DNA from: Pseudomonadota bacterium
GTDB taxonomy: Bacteria > Pseudomonadota > Gammaproteobacteria > Burkholderiales > Burkholderiaceae_C
DNA: 10,924 nucleotides
Direction: 5' to 3'
Assembly (NCBI GenBank): GCA_023435325.1
Contig: JAEYRT010000300.1
Span: forward strand, 1 to 10,924
This document shows positions 1 through 7,020 of the stretch, piece after piece (position 1 is the first letter of the stretch; every line of letters begins with the position of its first letter). Below the pieces are notes generated by a model. That model worked only from the letters and a program-made list of their open reading frames with translations. It ran no database searches and was not told the origin of the DNA. The translations under genes and the position numbers were made by a program.

Positions 1-1371
1 GCGCAGGGGCAGCACGGCCTGGGTTTCCTTGTCGCGACCCATCTTGGCCGAGCCACCGGCGGAGTCACCTTCCACCAGGAACACTTCATTGACGGCAATG
101 TCGCGGCTTTCGCAGTCAGTGAGCTTGCCGGGCAGCACGGCCACGCCCGAGCCCTTGCGCTTTTCGATATTCTGTCCGGCTTTCTGACGGATCTGTGCAG
201 CCTTGATGGCCAACTCCGCCAGCTTCTTGCCATATTCCACATGGGCGTTGAGCCACAACTCCATGGCGGGTTTCACAAAACCGGAGACCAGACGCACGGC
301 GTCGCGGCTGTTGAGCTTTTCATTGACCTGCCCCTGGAACTGAGGGTCCAGCACCTTGGCCGAAAGCACAAAGCTGGCGCGGGCGAACACGTCGTCCGGC
401 ATGAGCTTGACACCCTTGGGCAGCAACGCATGCAACTCGATAAAGCCTTTCACAGCCTGGAACAGACCATCCCGCAGGCCGCTTTCGTGGGTGCCGCCGG
501 CGGTGGTGGGAATCAGGTTCACATAACTCTCGCGCATGGGCGCACCGAGTTCCGTGAACGCCAGACACCAGGCCGCACCTTCGCCTTCGCTGAAGGTGTC
601 GTTGTGCTTGTCGGCAAAGCCTGCGCCTTCGAGCAAGGGAATCACAGGATCAGCAGCCAAGGTTTGCGAGAGGTAATCCTTCAGACCGCCCTTGTATTGC
701 CACTGCTGAACGTCCTTGTTCTTCTCGTTGGTCAGTGTCACGCTCACGCCGGGCATGAGCACCGCCTTGGAGCGCAACAAGTGCACCAGCTCGCCCATGG
801 GCAGGCTGGCACTGTCGAAGTATTTGGCATCGGGCCAGACACGCACGGTCGTGCCTTGCTTGCGTTCGCCAGCGGCCAGGGCGCGTGTGGACAAAGCTTC
901 CACCACATCACCGCCCGAGAAAGCCAAGGTGGCCACCTTGCCTTCGCGGTGCACCGTGACTTCCAGACGTGTGGCCAATGCATTGGTCACCGACACGCCC
1001 ACGCCATGCAGACCACCGGAGAAGCTGTAGGCTCCGCCATTGCCTTTGTCCAACTTGCCGCCCGCGAGCAGGCGGGTGAAGACCAGCTCCACCACGGGAG
1101 CACCTTCTTCAGGGTGCAGACCAAAGGGAATGCCACGGCCGTCATCCTCCACACTGACAGAGCCGTCGGTGTGCAAGGTGACTTTGATTTTCTTGCCGTA
1201 TCCGGCCAGGGCTTCGTCGGCCGCGTTATCAATCACTTCTTGCAATATGTGCAAGGGATTGTCCGTGCGGGTGTACATGCCAGGACGTTGCTTGACGGGC
1301 TCCAGGCCCTTGAGAACGCGAATTGAGCCTTCCGAATAGGCGGATGCAGAAGTAGAGGGTTTAGCTGCCAT
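1..1371 (-). CDS. parE: DNA topoisomerase IV subunit B (ParE), N-terminal 457 residues, cut by window edge
   Basis: ParE is the ATPase subunit of topoisomerase IV, which with ParC unlinks daughter chromosomes in the cytoplasm. Reading from ATG at 1371 gives an uninterrupted frame to base 1. The GHKL ATPase site is complete: E45 and N49 in EVIDNAADE, the DDGRGIPFG loop at about 76-84, and the ATP-lid glycine motif GGLHGVGVSVTNAL starting near 119. The transducer domain follows, then the TOPRIM motif EGDSAGGSAK at about 434-443. The text after it (MGRDKETQAVLPLR) and the short spacing to the TOPRIM motif fit ParE rather than GyrB. The family is about 630-660 residues, so roughly the last 30% lies outside the window. 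A -10-like TACAAT sits only 8 bases before the ATG and no Shine-Dalgarno is visible. GyrB is the only serious alternative and is judged unlikely. Confidence 0.95.
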   Translation of the reverse strand, partial: MAAKPSTSASAYSEGSIRVLKGLEPVKQRPGMYTRTDNPLHILQEVIDNAADEALAGYGKKIKVTLHTDGSVSVEDDGRGIPFGLHPEEGAPVVELVFTRLLAGGKLDKGNGGAYSFSGGLHGVGVSVTNALATRLEVTVHREGKVATLAFSGGDVVEALSTRALAAGERKQGTTVRVWPDAKYFDSASLPMGELVHLLRSKAVLMPGVSVTLTNEKNKDVQQWQYKGGLKDYLSQTLAADPVIPLLEGAGFADKHNDTFSEGEGAAWCLAFTELGAPMRESYVNLIPTTAGGTHESGLRDGLFQAVKGFIELHALLPKGVKLMPDDVFARASFVLSAKVLDPQFQGQVNEKLNSRDAVRLVSGFVKPAMELWLNAHVEYGKKLAELAIKAAQIRQKAGQNIEKRKGSGVAVLPGKLTDCESRDIAVNEVFLVEGDSAGGSAKMGRDKETQAVLPLR

Positions 1372-1379
1372 GGGGGCGG

Positions 1380-1385
1380 ATTGTA
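1380..1385 (-). promoter_or_regulatory. -10 element of parE
   Basis: TACAAT on the minus strand, five of six matches to TATAAT, ends 8 bases before the parE ATG. No good -35 hexamer is seen 16-18 bases upstream. Transcription starting the usual 6-8 bases after this box would begin at or next to the start codon, so the mRNA would be leaderless or nearly so. This is inferred from spacing alone. Confidence 0.5.
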
Positions 1386-1525
1386 GTTCCGGCCACAGCT
1401 CAGTGCTGGATAAATCCACAGTAACCAAGATTGTCTCCATGTTGTCTGGACGGCATCGTGCCATTCGATGGCTGATTTGCGCAATCCGTATCCCGAAAGT
1501 TGCAGCTTTTCCCAAGCGCTTTGGC

Positions 1526-1531
1526 TACATT
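1526..1531 (+). promoter_or_regulatory. -10 element of the MFS transporter gene
   Basis: TACATT lies 7 bases before the preferred ATG at 1539. A possible -35, TTGCAG at 1500-1505, is 20 bases upstream, which is longer than ideal. No Shine-Dalgarno separates the box from the ATG, again suggesting a leaderless transcript. The 167-base divergent gap to parE also holds a 13-base palindrome, GCCAT-TCG-ATGGC, at 1460-1472 of unknown meaning. Confidence 0.4.
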
Positions 1532-1538
1532 GCTTGCC

Positions 1539-2780
1539 ATGCAAAACAACACACAACAATCATCGACACAACGCCTGCCCATGCTCCAGGTGTTGTTGTG
1601 CGGAGGCATGGTGGTCACCCTGGCCATGGGCATACGCCATGGCTTCGGCCTGTGGCTGCAGCCCATCACCCAGGACATGGGCTGGACGCGCGAGAGCTTT
1701 TCGCTGGCGATTGCCATCCAGAACCTCTCCTGGGGCATTTTTGGCATTTTCGTCGGCATGATTGCCGACCGCATCGGCGCCTTCAAGGTGCTCATCGGTG
1801 GCTCCATCCTCTACGCCCTGGGATTGGTGGGCATGGCGCTGGCACCGACCACCCTGCTGTTTGCCCTGTTTGCAGGTCTGATGATTGGTGCGGCCCAGGC
1901 AGGCACGACCTATGCGGTGATTTATGGGGTGCTGGGGCGGCAAATTCCCGTGGAGCGGCGCAGCTGGGCCATGGGCGTCACGGCGGCGGCGGGTTCTTTC
2001 GGCCAGTTCTTCATGGTCCCCGTGGAGGGCGTGCTGATCGGCAGTTTCGGCTGGAGCAATGCCCTGCTGATCCTGGCCGTGATGGCACTGATCATTGCCG
2101 TGCTGGCCTTTGGTCTGCGCGAGCCGGGCTTTGCCGGTGGTCAGACACCGCACCGTGAACAGACCATTGCCCAGGCGCTGAAGGAGGCCTGGACCACCCC
2201 GAGCTTTGTGCTGCTGCTGGCGGGCTACTTCGTCTGCGGGTTTCAGGTCATGTTCATCGGCGTGCACATGCCCAGCTATCTCAAGGACTTCGGCATGGCG
2301 CCGCATGTGGCCAGCATTGGCTTGGCGCTGGTAGGGCTGTTCAATATCTTCGGCACCTATCTGGCAGGCAACCTGGGGCAGAAGTTCCCCATGCACAAGC
2401 GCTACGTGCTGTCGGGCATTTACGGCATGCGCTCAGTGGTCACCGTGCTGTTTTTGCTGGCGCCGCTGTCGGAATGGTCGGTCTACATGTTCACCGCCGC
2501 CATGGGCTTTCTGTGGCTGTCCACCGTGCCCCTGACCAACGCCACGATTGCGCAGATCTTTGGTGTGCAGCACCTGTCCATGCTGGGTGGCTTTGTCTTC
2601 TTCAGCCACCAGATCGGCAGCTTCATGGGTGTCTGGCTGGGCGGCTCCCTGTATGACACCAACGGCAACTACGACATGGTGTGGTACATCTCGATTGCGC
2701 TGGGCATTTTTGCAGCCTTGGTCAATTTGCCCATCCGCGAAGCGGCCTTGCAGCGCCAACCCGTGGCAACCACCGCATAA
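1539..2780 (+). CDS. Major facilitator superfamily transporter, substrate unknown
   Basis: An inner-membrane secondary transporter of 413 residues, the normal MFS size, with about 12 hydrophobic spans. The loop after the second span carries the MFS motif A pattern, GMIADRIGAFKV, at about residues 73-84. The related position in the second half reads AGNLGQKFPMHKR. A hydrophilic central loop (about 208-230, rich in Q, E, H) divides the two halves. The stretch RHGFGLWLQPITQDMGWTRE near the N-terminus resembles the oxalate/formate and monocarboxylate-transporter-like branch, so an organic acid is a reasonable guess but not shown. The ATG at 1539 is preferred. An in-frame TTG at 1500 would add 13 residues but would place the start upstream of the -10 box. 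The next gene starts 9 bases after the stop, and the dehydrogenase after it completes a probable operon. Confidence 0.88.
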   Translation: MQNNTQQSSTQRLPMLQVLLCGGMVVTLAMGIRHGFGLWLQPITQDMGWTRESFSLAIAIQNLSWGIFGIFVGMIADRIGAFKVLIGGSILYALGLVGMALAPTTLLFALFAGLMIGAAQAGTTYAVIYGVLGRQIPVERRSWAMGVTAAAGSFGQFFMVPVEGVLIGSFGWSNALLILAVMALIIAVLAFGLREPGFAGGQTPHREQTIAQALKEAWTTPSFVLLLAGYFVCGFQVMFIGVHMPSYLKDFGMAPHVASIGLALVGLFNIFGTYLAGNLGQKFPMHKRYVLSGIYGMRSVVTVLFLLAPLSEWSVYMFTAAMGFLWLSTVPLTNATIAQIFGVQHLSMLGGFVFFSHQIGSFMGVWLGGSLYDTNGNYDMVWYISIALGIFAALVNLPIREAALQRQPVATTA

Positions 2781-2789
2781 TTGCCAGTT

Positions 2790-2948
2790 ATGAACACCTC
2801 CACCACTTCCAACACCCCTGTGCTGCGCCCCTGGCAGCGCGCAGTGCTGTGGGCCGTGGTGCTGCTCGCCTTGCTGGGGGTGTTTGCCCTGTACACCCAG
2901 CCGCAATTCATGATCACACTCGCAGACCAGGTTTGGGCCTGCTTCTGA
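2790..2948 (+). CDS. Small single-span membrane protein, 52 residues, function unknown
   Basis: An ATG nine bases after the transporter stop opens a 52-residue frame ending in TGA at 2946-2948. The N-terminal 18 residues are polar (Ser/Thr/Asn, then RPWQR), followed by one hydrophobic helix at about 19-35 (VLWAVVLLALLGVFALY) and a short tail ending ADQVWACF. About 44 of 52 codons end in G or C, as in the neighbouring real genes, which is strong evidence of coding. The RPWQR stretch before the helix would favour a cytoplasmic N-terminus. No Shine-Dalgarno is evident, so translation may be coupled to the transporter upstream. I recall similar short proteins ending in a WACF-like tail in related bacteria, but this is memory and not a search. 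It could be an accessory subunit of the transporter. No function can be assigned. Confidence 0.7.
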   Translation: MNTSTTSNTPVLRPWQRAVLWAVVLLALLGVFALYTQPQFMITLADQVWACF

Positions 2949-2960
2949 GCCAGGGAATGA

Positions 2961-2982
2961 CTCCCGGCGGCATGTCCGGGAG
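2961..2982 (+). promoter_or_regulatory. GC-rich hairpin overlapping the dehydrogenase ribosome-binding site
   Basis: CTCCCGG (2961-2967) and CCGGGAG (2976-2982) form a perfect 7-pair stem with an 8-base loop. The right arm contains the only Shine-Dalgarno of the next gene (GGAG at 2979-2982, six bases before its TTG start). Folding would hide the ribosome-binding site. There is no T-run after the stem, so it is a poor intrinsic terminator. The sequence shows the overlap; regulation is inferred. Confidence 0.6.
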
Positions 2983-2988
2983 ATTTCC

Positions 2989-3801
2989 TTGCAGCGCATT
3001 GTCATCACTGGCGCCTCCGACGGCATCGGCGCCCAGATCGCACACCAGCTGGCTCACCACCATCACGCAGGGGTGCACCTGGTCTTGGCGGCCCGCAACA
3101 TCACCAACTTGGAGGCTGTTGCCACGGACTGCCGCAGCGCTCAGGCGCAGGTCACCATCATCCCGACCGACGTCGCCGACGAAGCCCAGTGTCGCGCCCT
3201 GATTGCGCAAAGCGTGCAGGCCATGGGCGGCATTGATGTATTGGTGAACAACGCGGGCATCTCGGCCCACGCCATGTTCAGCGAGGTCAGCGCCGAGCAT
3301 CTGCCCTGGTATGAACAGCTGATGCGCGTGAACTTCTGGGGCAGCGTATGGTGCACGCATGCTGCCTTGGAGCATCTGCAGGCCTCGCGCGGGCGCATCG
3401 TGGCAGTGTCATCTCTGGCGGGACTGGTCGGCGTGCCGGGGCGCACCGCCTACAGCGCCAGCAAATTTGCCATGGGAGGCTTTTTTGAAGCCTTGCGCAC
3501 CGAACTCAGGCCCACGGGCGTGAGCGTGACCGTGGCCTATCCGGGCGTGGTGGACACGCGCATTCGCTACCACGGCTTCAATGCCCAGGGGCAGCCCGCC
3601 GGGGTGAGCGGGCTCAAGGAAGACAGGGCCATGCCTGTAAGCGAATGTGCGCGTCGCATCATTGCGGGCATGGAGGCGCGCAAGCGCGAGGTGGTGATGA
3701 CCAGCCAGGGCCAGCTGGGGCGATTCATCAAATTGCTGGCGCCCGGTCTGGTGGAAAAGATGGCGCTGGCAGCGCTCAAGCATGAAATAAAAGCTCACTA
3801 G
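2989..3801 (+). CDS. Short-chain dehydrogenase/reductase (SDR family, NAD(P)-dependent)
   Basis: A classical SDR oxidoreductase of 270 residues, substrate unknown, probably cytoplasmic or peripheral to the membrane. The Rossmann nucleotide motif TGASDGIG is at 7-14, NNAG at 87-90, the structural/catalytic Asn in RVNFWG at about 115, the catalytic Ser at 141-142 (most likely 142), YSASK with Y155 and K159, and the PG motif at 185-186. All residues of the active tetrad are present. The C-terminal region after 240 has hydrophobic stretches as in the DHRS7-like branch. The start is TTG at 2989: it has GGAG six bases upstream, no in-frame ATG lies nearby, and it leaves the usual 6 residues before TGASxGIG. 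It follows the small membrane protein by 40 bases and ends 44 bases before the methyltransferase. Confidence 0.9.
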   Translation: MQRIVITGASDGIGAQIAHQLAHHHHAGVHLVLAARNITNLEAVATDCRSAQAQVTIIPTDVADEAQCRALIAQSVQAMGGIDVLVNNAGISAHAMFSEVSAEHLPWYEQLMRVNFWGSVWCTHAALEHLQASRGRIVAVSSLAGLVGVPGRTAYSASKFAMGGFFEALRTELRPTGVSVTVAYPGVVDTRIRYHGFNAQGQPAGVSGLKEDRAMPVSECARRIIAGMEARKREVVMTSQGQLGRFIKLLAPGLVEKMALAALKHEIKAH

Positions 3802-3830
3802 CGCAACATCTTGAGACCTCGTGCTGCCTT

Positions 3831-3836
3831 TATAGT
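3831..3836 (+). promoter_or_regulatory. -10 element of the methyltransferase gene
   Basis: TATAGT lies 9 bases before the ATG at 3846. TTGAGA at 3811-3816 is a good -35 by sequence, but the spacer is only 14 bases. No Shine-Dalgarno lies between the box and the ATG, so a leaderless or near-leaderless mRNA is likely. It separates this gene from the upstream transporter-dehydrogenase group. Confidence 0.45.
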
Positions 3837-3845
3837 CAACACCCT

Positions 3846-4418
3846 ATGACTTCCAACATGAGCACTCCGGCCGCAGCACACATGACGGCGGCGCCTTCCG
3901 AATGGATCCAGCGCTTTCACCATCTGCTGCCGCCAACCGCAAGGGTGCTGGACGTTGCGTGTGGCAGCGGACGTCATGCCGCCTACCTTGCCTCTTTAGG
4001 CCACCACGTGACCGGTGTGGATCGGGATGCATCGGCGCTGGACCAGTTGCCCGCTTCCGTCACGGCCGTGCATGCGGACATCGAAAACGATGCCTGGCCG
4101 CTGTCGTACGAACAGTTTGATGCCGTCGTGGTGACCAACTATCTGTGGCGGCCGCTGTGGCCCCAGATTCTGGGCAGCGTGCGCAGCGGCGGGGTGCTGA
4201 TCTACGAAACCTTTGCGCAAGGCAACGAGGCCTATGGCAAGCCTTCGCGCCCTGACTTTTTGCTGGCGCCCGGAGAGTTGCTCAAAGTCTGCACCGGCTG
4301 GCAGATCGTGGCTTACGAACACGGCATGCGCCGACTGCCCGAGCGCGTAGTGCAGCGCATGGTGGCCATCAAGCCTCTGGGTGGCGACGACCTGCCCGCA
4401 GCGCCCCTGTTTGCGTAA
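3846..4418 (+). CDS. Class I SAM-dependent methyltransferase, substrate unknown
   Basis: A 190-residue Rossmann-fold methyltransferase. Motif I is clear, VLDVACGSGRHAAYL at about 34-48, which binds S-adenosylmethionine. D59 in VTGVDRD at the end of the second strand should hold the ribose hydroxyls. Later strands read FDAVVVTNYLWRPLWP and GGVLIYETFAQGNE, the latter resembling post-motif regions of the UbiE/TehB-like group. No substrate-specific domain is recognised, so RNA, protein and small-molecule targets all remain possible. The start at 3846 follows a -10 box by 9 bases. In-frame ATGs at residues 5 and 13 are alternatives, and the first 15 residues are not part of the fold. It lies upstream of dapA but is separated from it by 355 bases with its own promoter region, so co-transcription is not required. 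Confidence 0.85.
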   Translation: MTSNMSTPAAAHMTAAPSEWIQRFHHLLPPTARVLDVACGSGRHAAYLASLGHHVTGVDRDASALDQLPASVTAVHADIENDAWPLSYEQFDAVVVTNYLWRPLWPQILGSVRSGGVLIYETFAQGNEAYGKPSRPDFLLAPGELLKVCTGWQIVAYEHGMRRLPERVVQRMVAIKPLGGDDLPAAPLFA

Positions 4419-4566
4419 TACGCCACGGCGCCTCGGCGTCACTGCGCCAAGAACATCCGGCGCTGAGGCTTCGTCTTGACCAGAAAAGCTCTGGGTTACG
4501 CCAGCCCACACGCCGTTGCGGCAGGCCGTGCACGGAACTTTTCATCTGTGTTTTTCTCGAAAACAA

Positions 4567-4645
4567 GAGCAGCTTAGACTTTGTTTTCAGGCACTTCAGA
4601 TATAAAAATATCTGAAATGCTTTTGCCATCAGCGTTGACAGCTAT
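4567..4645. repeat. AT-rich palindromic intergenic repeat, copy 1
   Basis: Its core is a near-perfect hairpin: TTCAGATAT (4595-4603), loop AAAA, ATATCTGAA (4608-4616). The flank from the core to CAGCTA at 4639-4644 aligns with copy 2 (9525-9603) in the same orientation, with about 33 of 43 bases identical and one single-base gap. The left arm also matches weakly (AGCAGCTTAG against AGCTGCTAG). There is no coding potential. It looks like a miniature, non-autonomous dispersed repeat. Confidence 0.7.
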
Positions 4646-4715
4646 TTCTTTCTTGGAAAATACCTCCAGACATGCTGCCAATCCATGTTGCCTAGGGTCA
4701 ACGCGCACGCATTGC

Positions 4716-4746
4716 TTGCAGCGCATGCTGGCACAGTCGTTAGAAT
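4716..4746 (+). promoter_or_regulatory. Candidate dapA-bamC promoter
   Basis: TTGCAG (4716-4721) and TAGAAT (4741-4746) are separated by 19 bases, slightly long for a sigma-70 promoter. The -10 matches TATAAT at five of six positions. Transcription would start near 4753, about 20 bases before the dapA ATG. No other promoter-like pair is as good in this gap. Confidence 0.45.
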
Positions 4747-4773
4747 GCCCTTTTCCCGTTTTCTCTTGCGGTC

Positions 4774-5670
4774 ATGACCACATCTACAGTCGCCTTGAAA
4801 GGCAGTATCGTTGCCCTTGTCACCCCCATGCATGAGGACGGTAGCGTCGACTACCCCAGCCTGCGAAAACTGATCGACTGGCACGTTGCCGAAGGCACCA
4901 ACTGCATTGGTGTCGTGGGCACCACCGGCGAGTCGCCCACGGTGAATGTGGAAGAACACTGCGAAATCATCCGCGTGGCCGTGGAGCAAGCGGCTGGCCG
5001 CGTGCCCGTGATGGCCGGTTGCGGCGCCAACAGCACGCACGAAGCGATTGAACTGGCCAAGTACGCCAAAAAAGTGGGTGCAGACAGCCAGCTGCAAGTG
5101 GTGCCCTACTACAACAAGCCTACGCAGGAAGGCCAGTACCAGCACTTCAAGGCAATTGCCGAAGCCGTGGGTGATCTGCCCATGATGCTCTACAACGTAC
5201 CTGGCCGCTCCAGTGCCGACATGCTGCACGACACCGTGCTGCGCCTGGCGCAAATCGATTCCATCTTTGGCATCAAGGAAGCCACCGGCAACATCGAGCG
5301 CGCCCAATGGCTGATTCGCGATGTGCCGCAGGGCTTTGGCGTGTACTCCGGTGACGATCCCACCGCCGTGGCGCTGATGCTGTGCGGTGGCCACGGCAAT
5401 GTGTCCGTGACGGCCAACGTGGCGCCCCGCCTGATGAGCGAGCTGTGCGCTGCAGCGCTGGCCGGCAACACCCAGCGTGCCATGGAGATCCAGTTCCAGC
5501 TGATGTCACTGCACAAGCATCTGTTCATTGAGGCCAATCCCATCCCCGTGAAATGGGCCGTGGCACGCATGGGCCACTGCGGCGGCACGCTGCGCCTGCC
5601 CATGACCGAACTTTCTGCAGCCAACCAGCCTGTGGTAGAAAACGCGCTGCGCGATGCAGGCTTGATCTAA
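4774..5670 (+). CDS. dapA: 4-hydroxy-tetrahydrodipicolinate synthase
   Basis: DapA condenses pyruvate with aspartate semialdehyde, the first committed step of the diaminopimelate/lysine pathway, in the cytoplasm. The 298 residues are close to the family norm of about 292. Key features are present: GTTGESPT at 49-56 with T50/T51 of the proton relay, PYYNKPTQEG from 111 with Y112/Y113, the catalytic Tyr Y140 in MLYNVPGR with R145 for the carboxylate, and the Schiff-base lysine K168 in FGIKEATGN. The ATG at 4774 gives the usual start with KGSIVALVTPM soon after; the ribosome-binding site before it is weak. bamC follows 44 bases after the stop, matching the well-known dapA-bamC (nlpB) arrangement of E. 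coli. Related aldolases such as N-acetylneuraminate lyase are less likely given the motifs and this neighbour. Confidence 0.96.
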   Translation: MTTSTVALKGSIVALVTPMHEDGSVDYPSLRKLIDWHVAEGTNCIGVVGTTGESPTVNVEEHCEIIRVAVEQAAGRVPVMAGCGANSTHEAIELAKYAKKVGADSQLQVVPYYNKPTQEGQYQHFKAIAEAVGDLPMMLYNVPGRSSADMLHDTVLRLAQIDSIFGIKEATGNIERAQWLIRDVPQGFGVYSGDDPTAVALMLCGGHGNVSVTANVAPRLMSELCAAALAGNTQRAMEIQFQLMSLHKHLFIEANPIPVKWAVARMGHCGGTLRLPMTELSAANQPVVENALRDAGLI

Positions 5671-5714
5671 CTCGCACTGCTTTACTGTCTTTGCATCACC
5701 CGAGGAATTTCCGC

Positions 5715-6830
5715 GTGAAAGTGACCCAAACTACCGCCCGCTTGAGCCTGATCGGCCTGGCTGTTGCACTGTCTGCCTGCTCGGTTATCGAAGAAAGCAA
5801 GATCGACTACAAAAGCGCCAAGAAGGCCAGCACGCTGGAAGTGCCCCCGGACCTGACGCAGCTGACCAAGGACACCCGCTACAGCGCCGCGCCTGACAGC
5901 TCCGTGTCTGCCGTGGCACTGCAGGCCGCCAATCAGACCCAGGTGCCCACCGTTGAGCGTGCAGCGCCTTTAAAGGTGGGCGACGTGGAAATCCTGCGCG
6001 ATGGCAACAAGCGCTGGCTGCTGATCAACCGTCCTGCAGAGCAGCTGTGGGAGCCCACCCGCGAGTTCTGGCTGGACCATGGCTTCAACCTGTCCCAGGA
6101 GAAACCTGATCTGGGCATCATCGAAACCGACTGGGCCGAAAACCGCGCCAAGCTGCCGCAGGACATCATCCGCGCCACCTTGGGCAAGGTGTTCGACTCG
6201 CTGTACTCGACCAGCGAGCGCGATCGCTTCCGCACCCGCCTGGAGCGCCGTGCCGACGGCAAGACCGAAATCTTCATCACCCACCGCGGTATGGAAGAGG
6301 TCTACAGCAACACCAACAAGGACGCCACCGTCTGGCAACCCCGTGCGGCTGACCCCGAGCTGGAAACCGAATTCCTGCGCCGCCTGATGATCAAGCTGGG
6401 CACGACCGAAGAGCAGTCGCGCGCGCTGGTGGCGGCCGATCAGGCAACCGCAGTGCAGGCAGCTCCCGCAGGCAAGATCGTCACCATCAACGGCCAACCC
6501 GCTGTGCAACTGGACGAGCCTTTTGATCGCGCCTGGCGCCGCGTGGGCGTGGCACTGGACCGCACGGGCTTCACGGTCGAAGACCGCAATCGTTCCGAGG
6601 GCCTGTACTACGTGCGCTACGTGGCACCCAACCCCGACATGGAAACCAAGAAGGGCTGGTTCAGCAATCTGTTCAGCTCCAAGCCCGAGAACAAGCCCGG
6701 CCAGTACCAGATTGCCGTACGCAGCGCAGGCAACCAATCCACGGTGACGGTGCTGGATGCCAAGGGGCAACCTGAAACCACCCAGGCCGCCCAGCGCATC
6801 GTGCGCGTGATTGCCGATGATCTGAAGTAA
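5715..6830 (+). CDS. bamC: Outer membrane protein assembly factor BamC (NlpB-like lipoprotein)
   Basis: BamC is a lipoprotein of the BAM complex that inserts beta-barrel proteins into the outer membrane. The start is GTG at 5715, supported by GAGGAA at 5702-5707 seven bases upstream and by the signal peptide that then begins the protein. MKVTQTTARL is followed by a hydrophobic stretch and lipobox LSAC with C22 as the lipidated residue. A longer frame starting at 5553 would run back into dapA and bury this signal, so it is rejected. After the signal comes the unstructured segment IDYKSAKKASTLEVPPDLTQL (30-50) typical of BamC, which contacts BamD. Two helix-grip domains follow, roughly 90-235 and 253-371, joined by an Ala/Gln-rich linker (about 238-252). 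The length of 371 is near the family norm (E. coli about 344). Probably co-transcribed with dapA and ended by the hairpin at 6877-6913. Confidence 0.92.
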   Translation: MKVTQTTARLSLIGLAVALSACSVIEESKIDYKSAKKASTLEVPPDLTQLTKDTRYSAAPDSSVSAVALQAANQTQVPTVERAAPLKVGDVEILRDGNKRWLLINRPAEQLWEPTREFWLDHGFNLSQEKPDLGIIETDWAENRAKLPQDIIRATLGKVFDSLYSTSERDRFRTRLERRADGKTEIFITHRGMEEVYSNTNKDATVWQPRAADPELETEFLRRLMIKLGTTEEQSRALVAADQATAVQAAPAGKIVTINGQPAVQLDEPFDRAWRRVGVALDRTGFTVEDRNRSEGLYYVRYVAPNPDMETKKGWFSNLFSSKPENKPGQYQIAVRSAGNQSTVTVLDAKGQPETTQAAQRIVRVIADDLK

Positions 6831-6876
6831 GCGAGCACATAGCGCATAGCGCCGGCTACCCTTCAAGGTCAGTCTC

Positions 6877-6913
6877 AAAAAAACCGCTCCCTTTGCAGGT
6901 GAGCGGTTTTTTT
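6877..6913. terminator. Bidirectional intrinsic terminator after bamC
   Basis: A7-CCGCTC (6877-6889) pairs perfectly with GAGCGG-T7 (6901-6913), a 13-pair stem with an 11-base loop. The T-run serves bamC on the plus strand, and the A-run gives a T-run on the minus strand. It lies 46 bases after the bamC stop. Confidence 0.92.
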
Positions 6914-6942
6914 ATGCCAGCACTTTGTCTCTTGCAAAGAAA

Positions 6943-6970
6943 AATCCGCTGCGCATGCACGCAGCGGATT
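6943..6970 (-). terminator. Intrinsic terminator of the alanine-rich lipoprotein gene
   Basis: AATCCGCTGCG (6943-6953) and CGCAGCGGATT (6960-6970) form an 11-pair stem around the loop CATGCA. Read on the minus strand the stem ends in a T-rich tail (TTTTT-C-TTT). It lies about 50 bases after the lipoprotein stop codon, so the two convergent genes each have a dedicated terminator. Confidence 0.85.
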
Positions 6971-7020
6971 CCTCTTCATTCACAACCCCGACGCCGTGCG
7001 CCGGAGTCTCGCCCCCCCAA

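Larger units (their letters stand above)
4419..4773 (+). other. Gene-free stretch upstream of dapA
   Basis: No credible coding frame. Just after the methyltransferase stop, CCTCGGCG (4431-4438) can pair with CGCTGAGG (4461-4468, one G-U pair), followed by only a mild pyrimidine run, so it is at best a weak terminator. Repeat copy 1 occupies about 4567-4645. A dapA promoter candidate is at 4716-4746. The base composition falls sharply to AT-rich between about 4540 and 4665. Confidence 0.7.

Noticed and set aside
241..1326. Long plus-strand open frame of 361 codons
   Set aside because: It is the antisense shadow of parE, whose minus-strand frame encodes all GHKL and TOPRIM motifs without interruption. 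The plus-strand translation is Gln/His/Gly-rich and resembles no family.
5553..5714. Upstream extension of the bamC frame overlapping the end of dapA
   Set aside because: The extension is Arg-rich, would run inside dapA and would bury the lipoprotein signal. The GTG at 5715 has GAGGAA seven bases upstream and begins the signal peptide.
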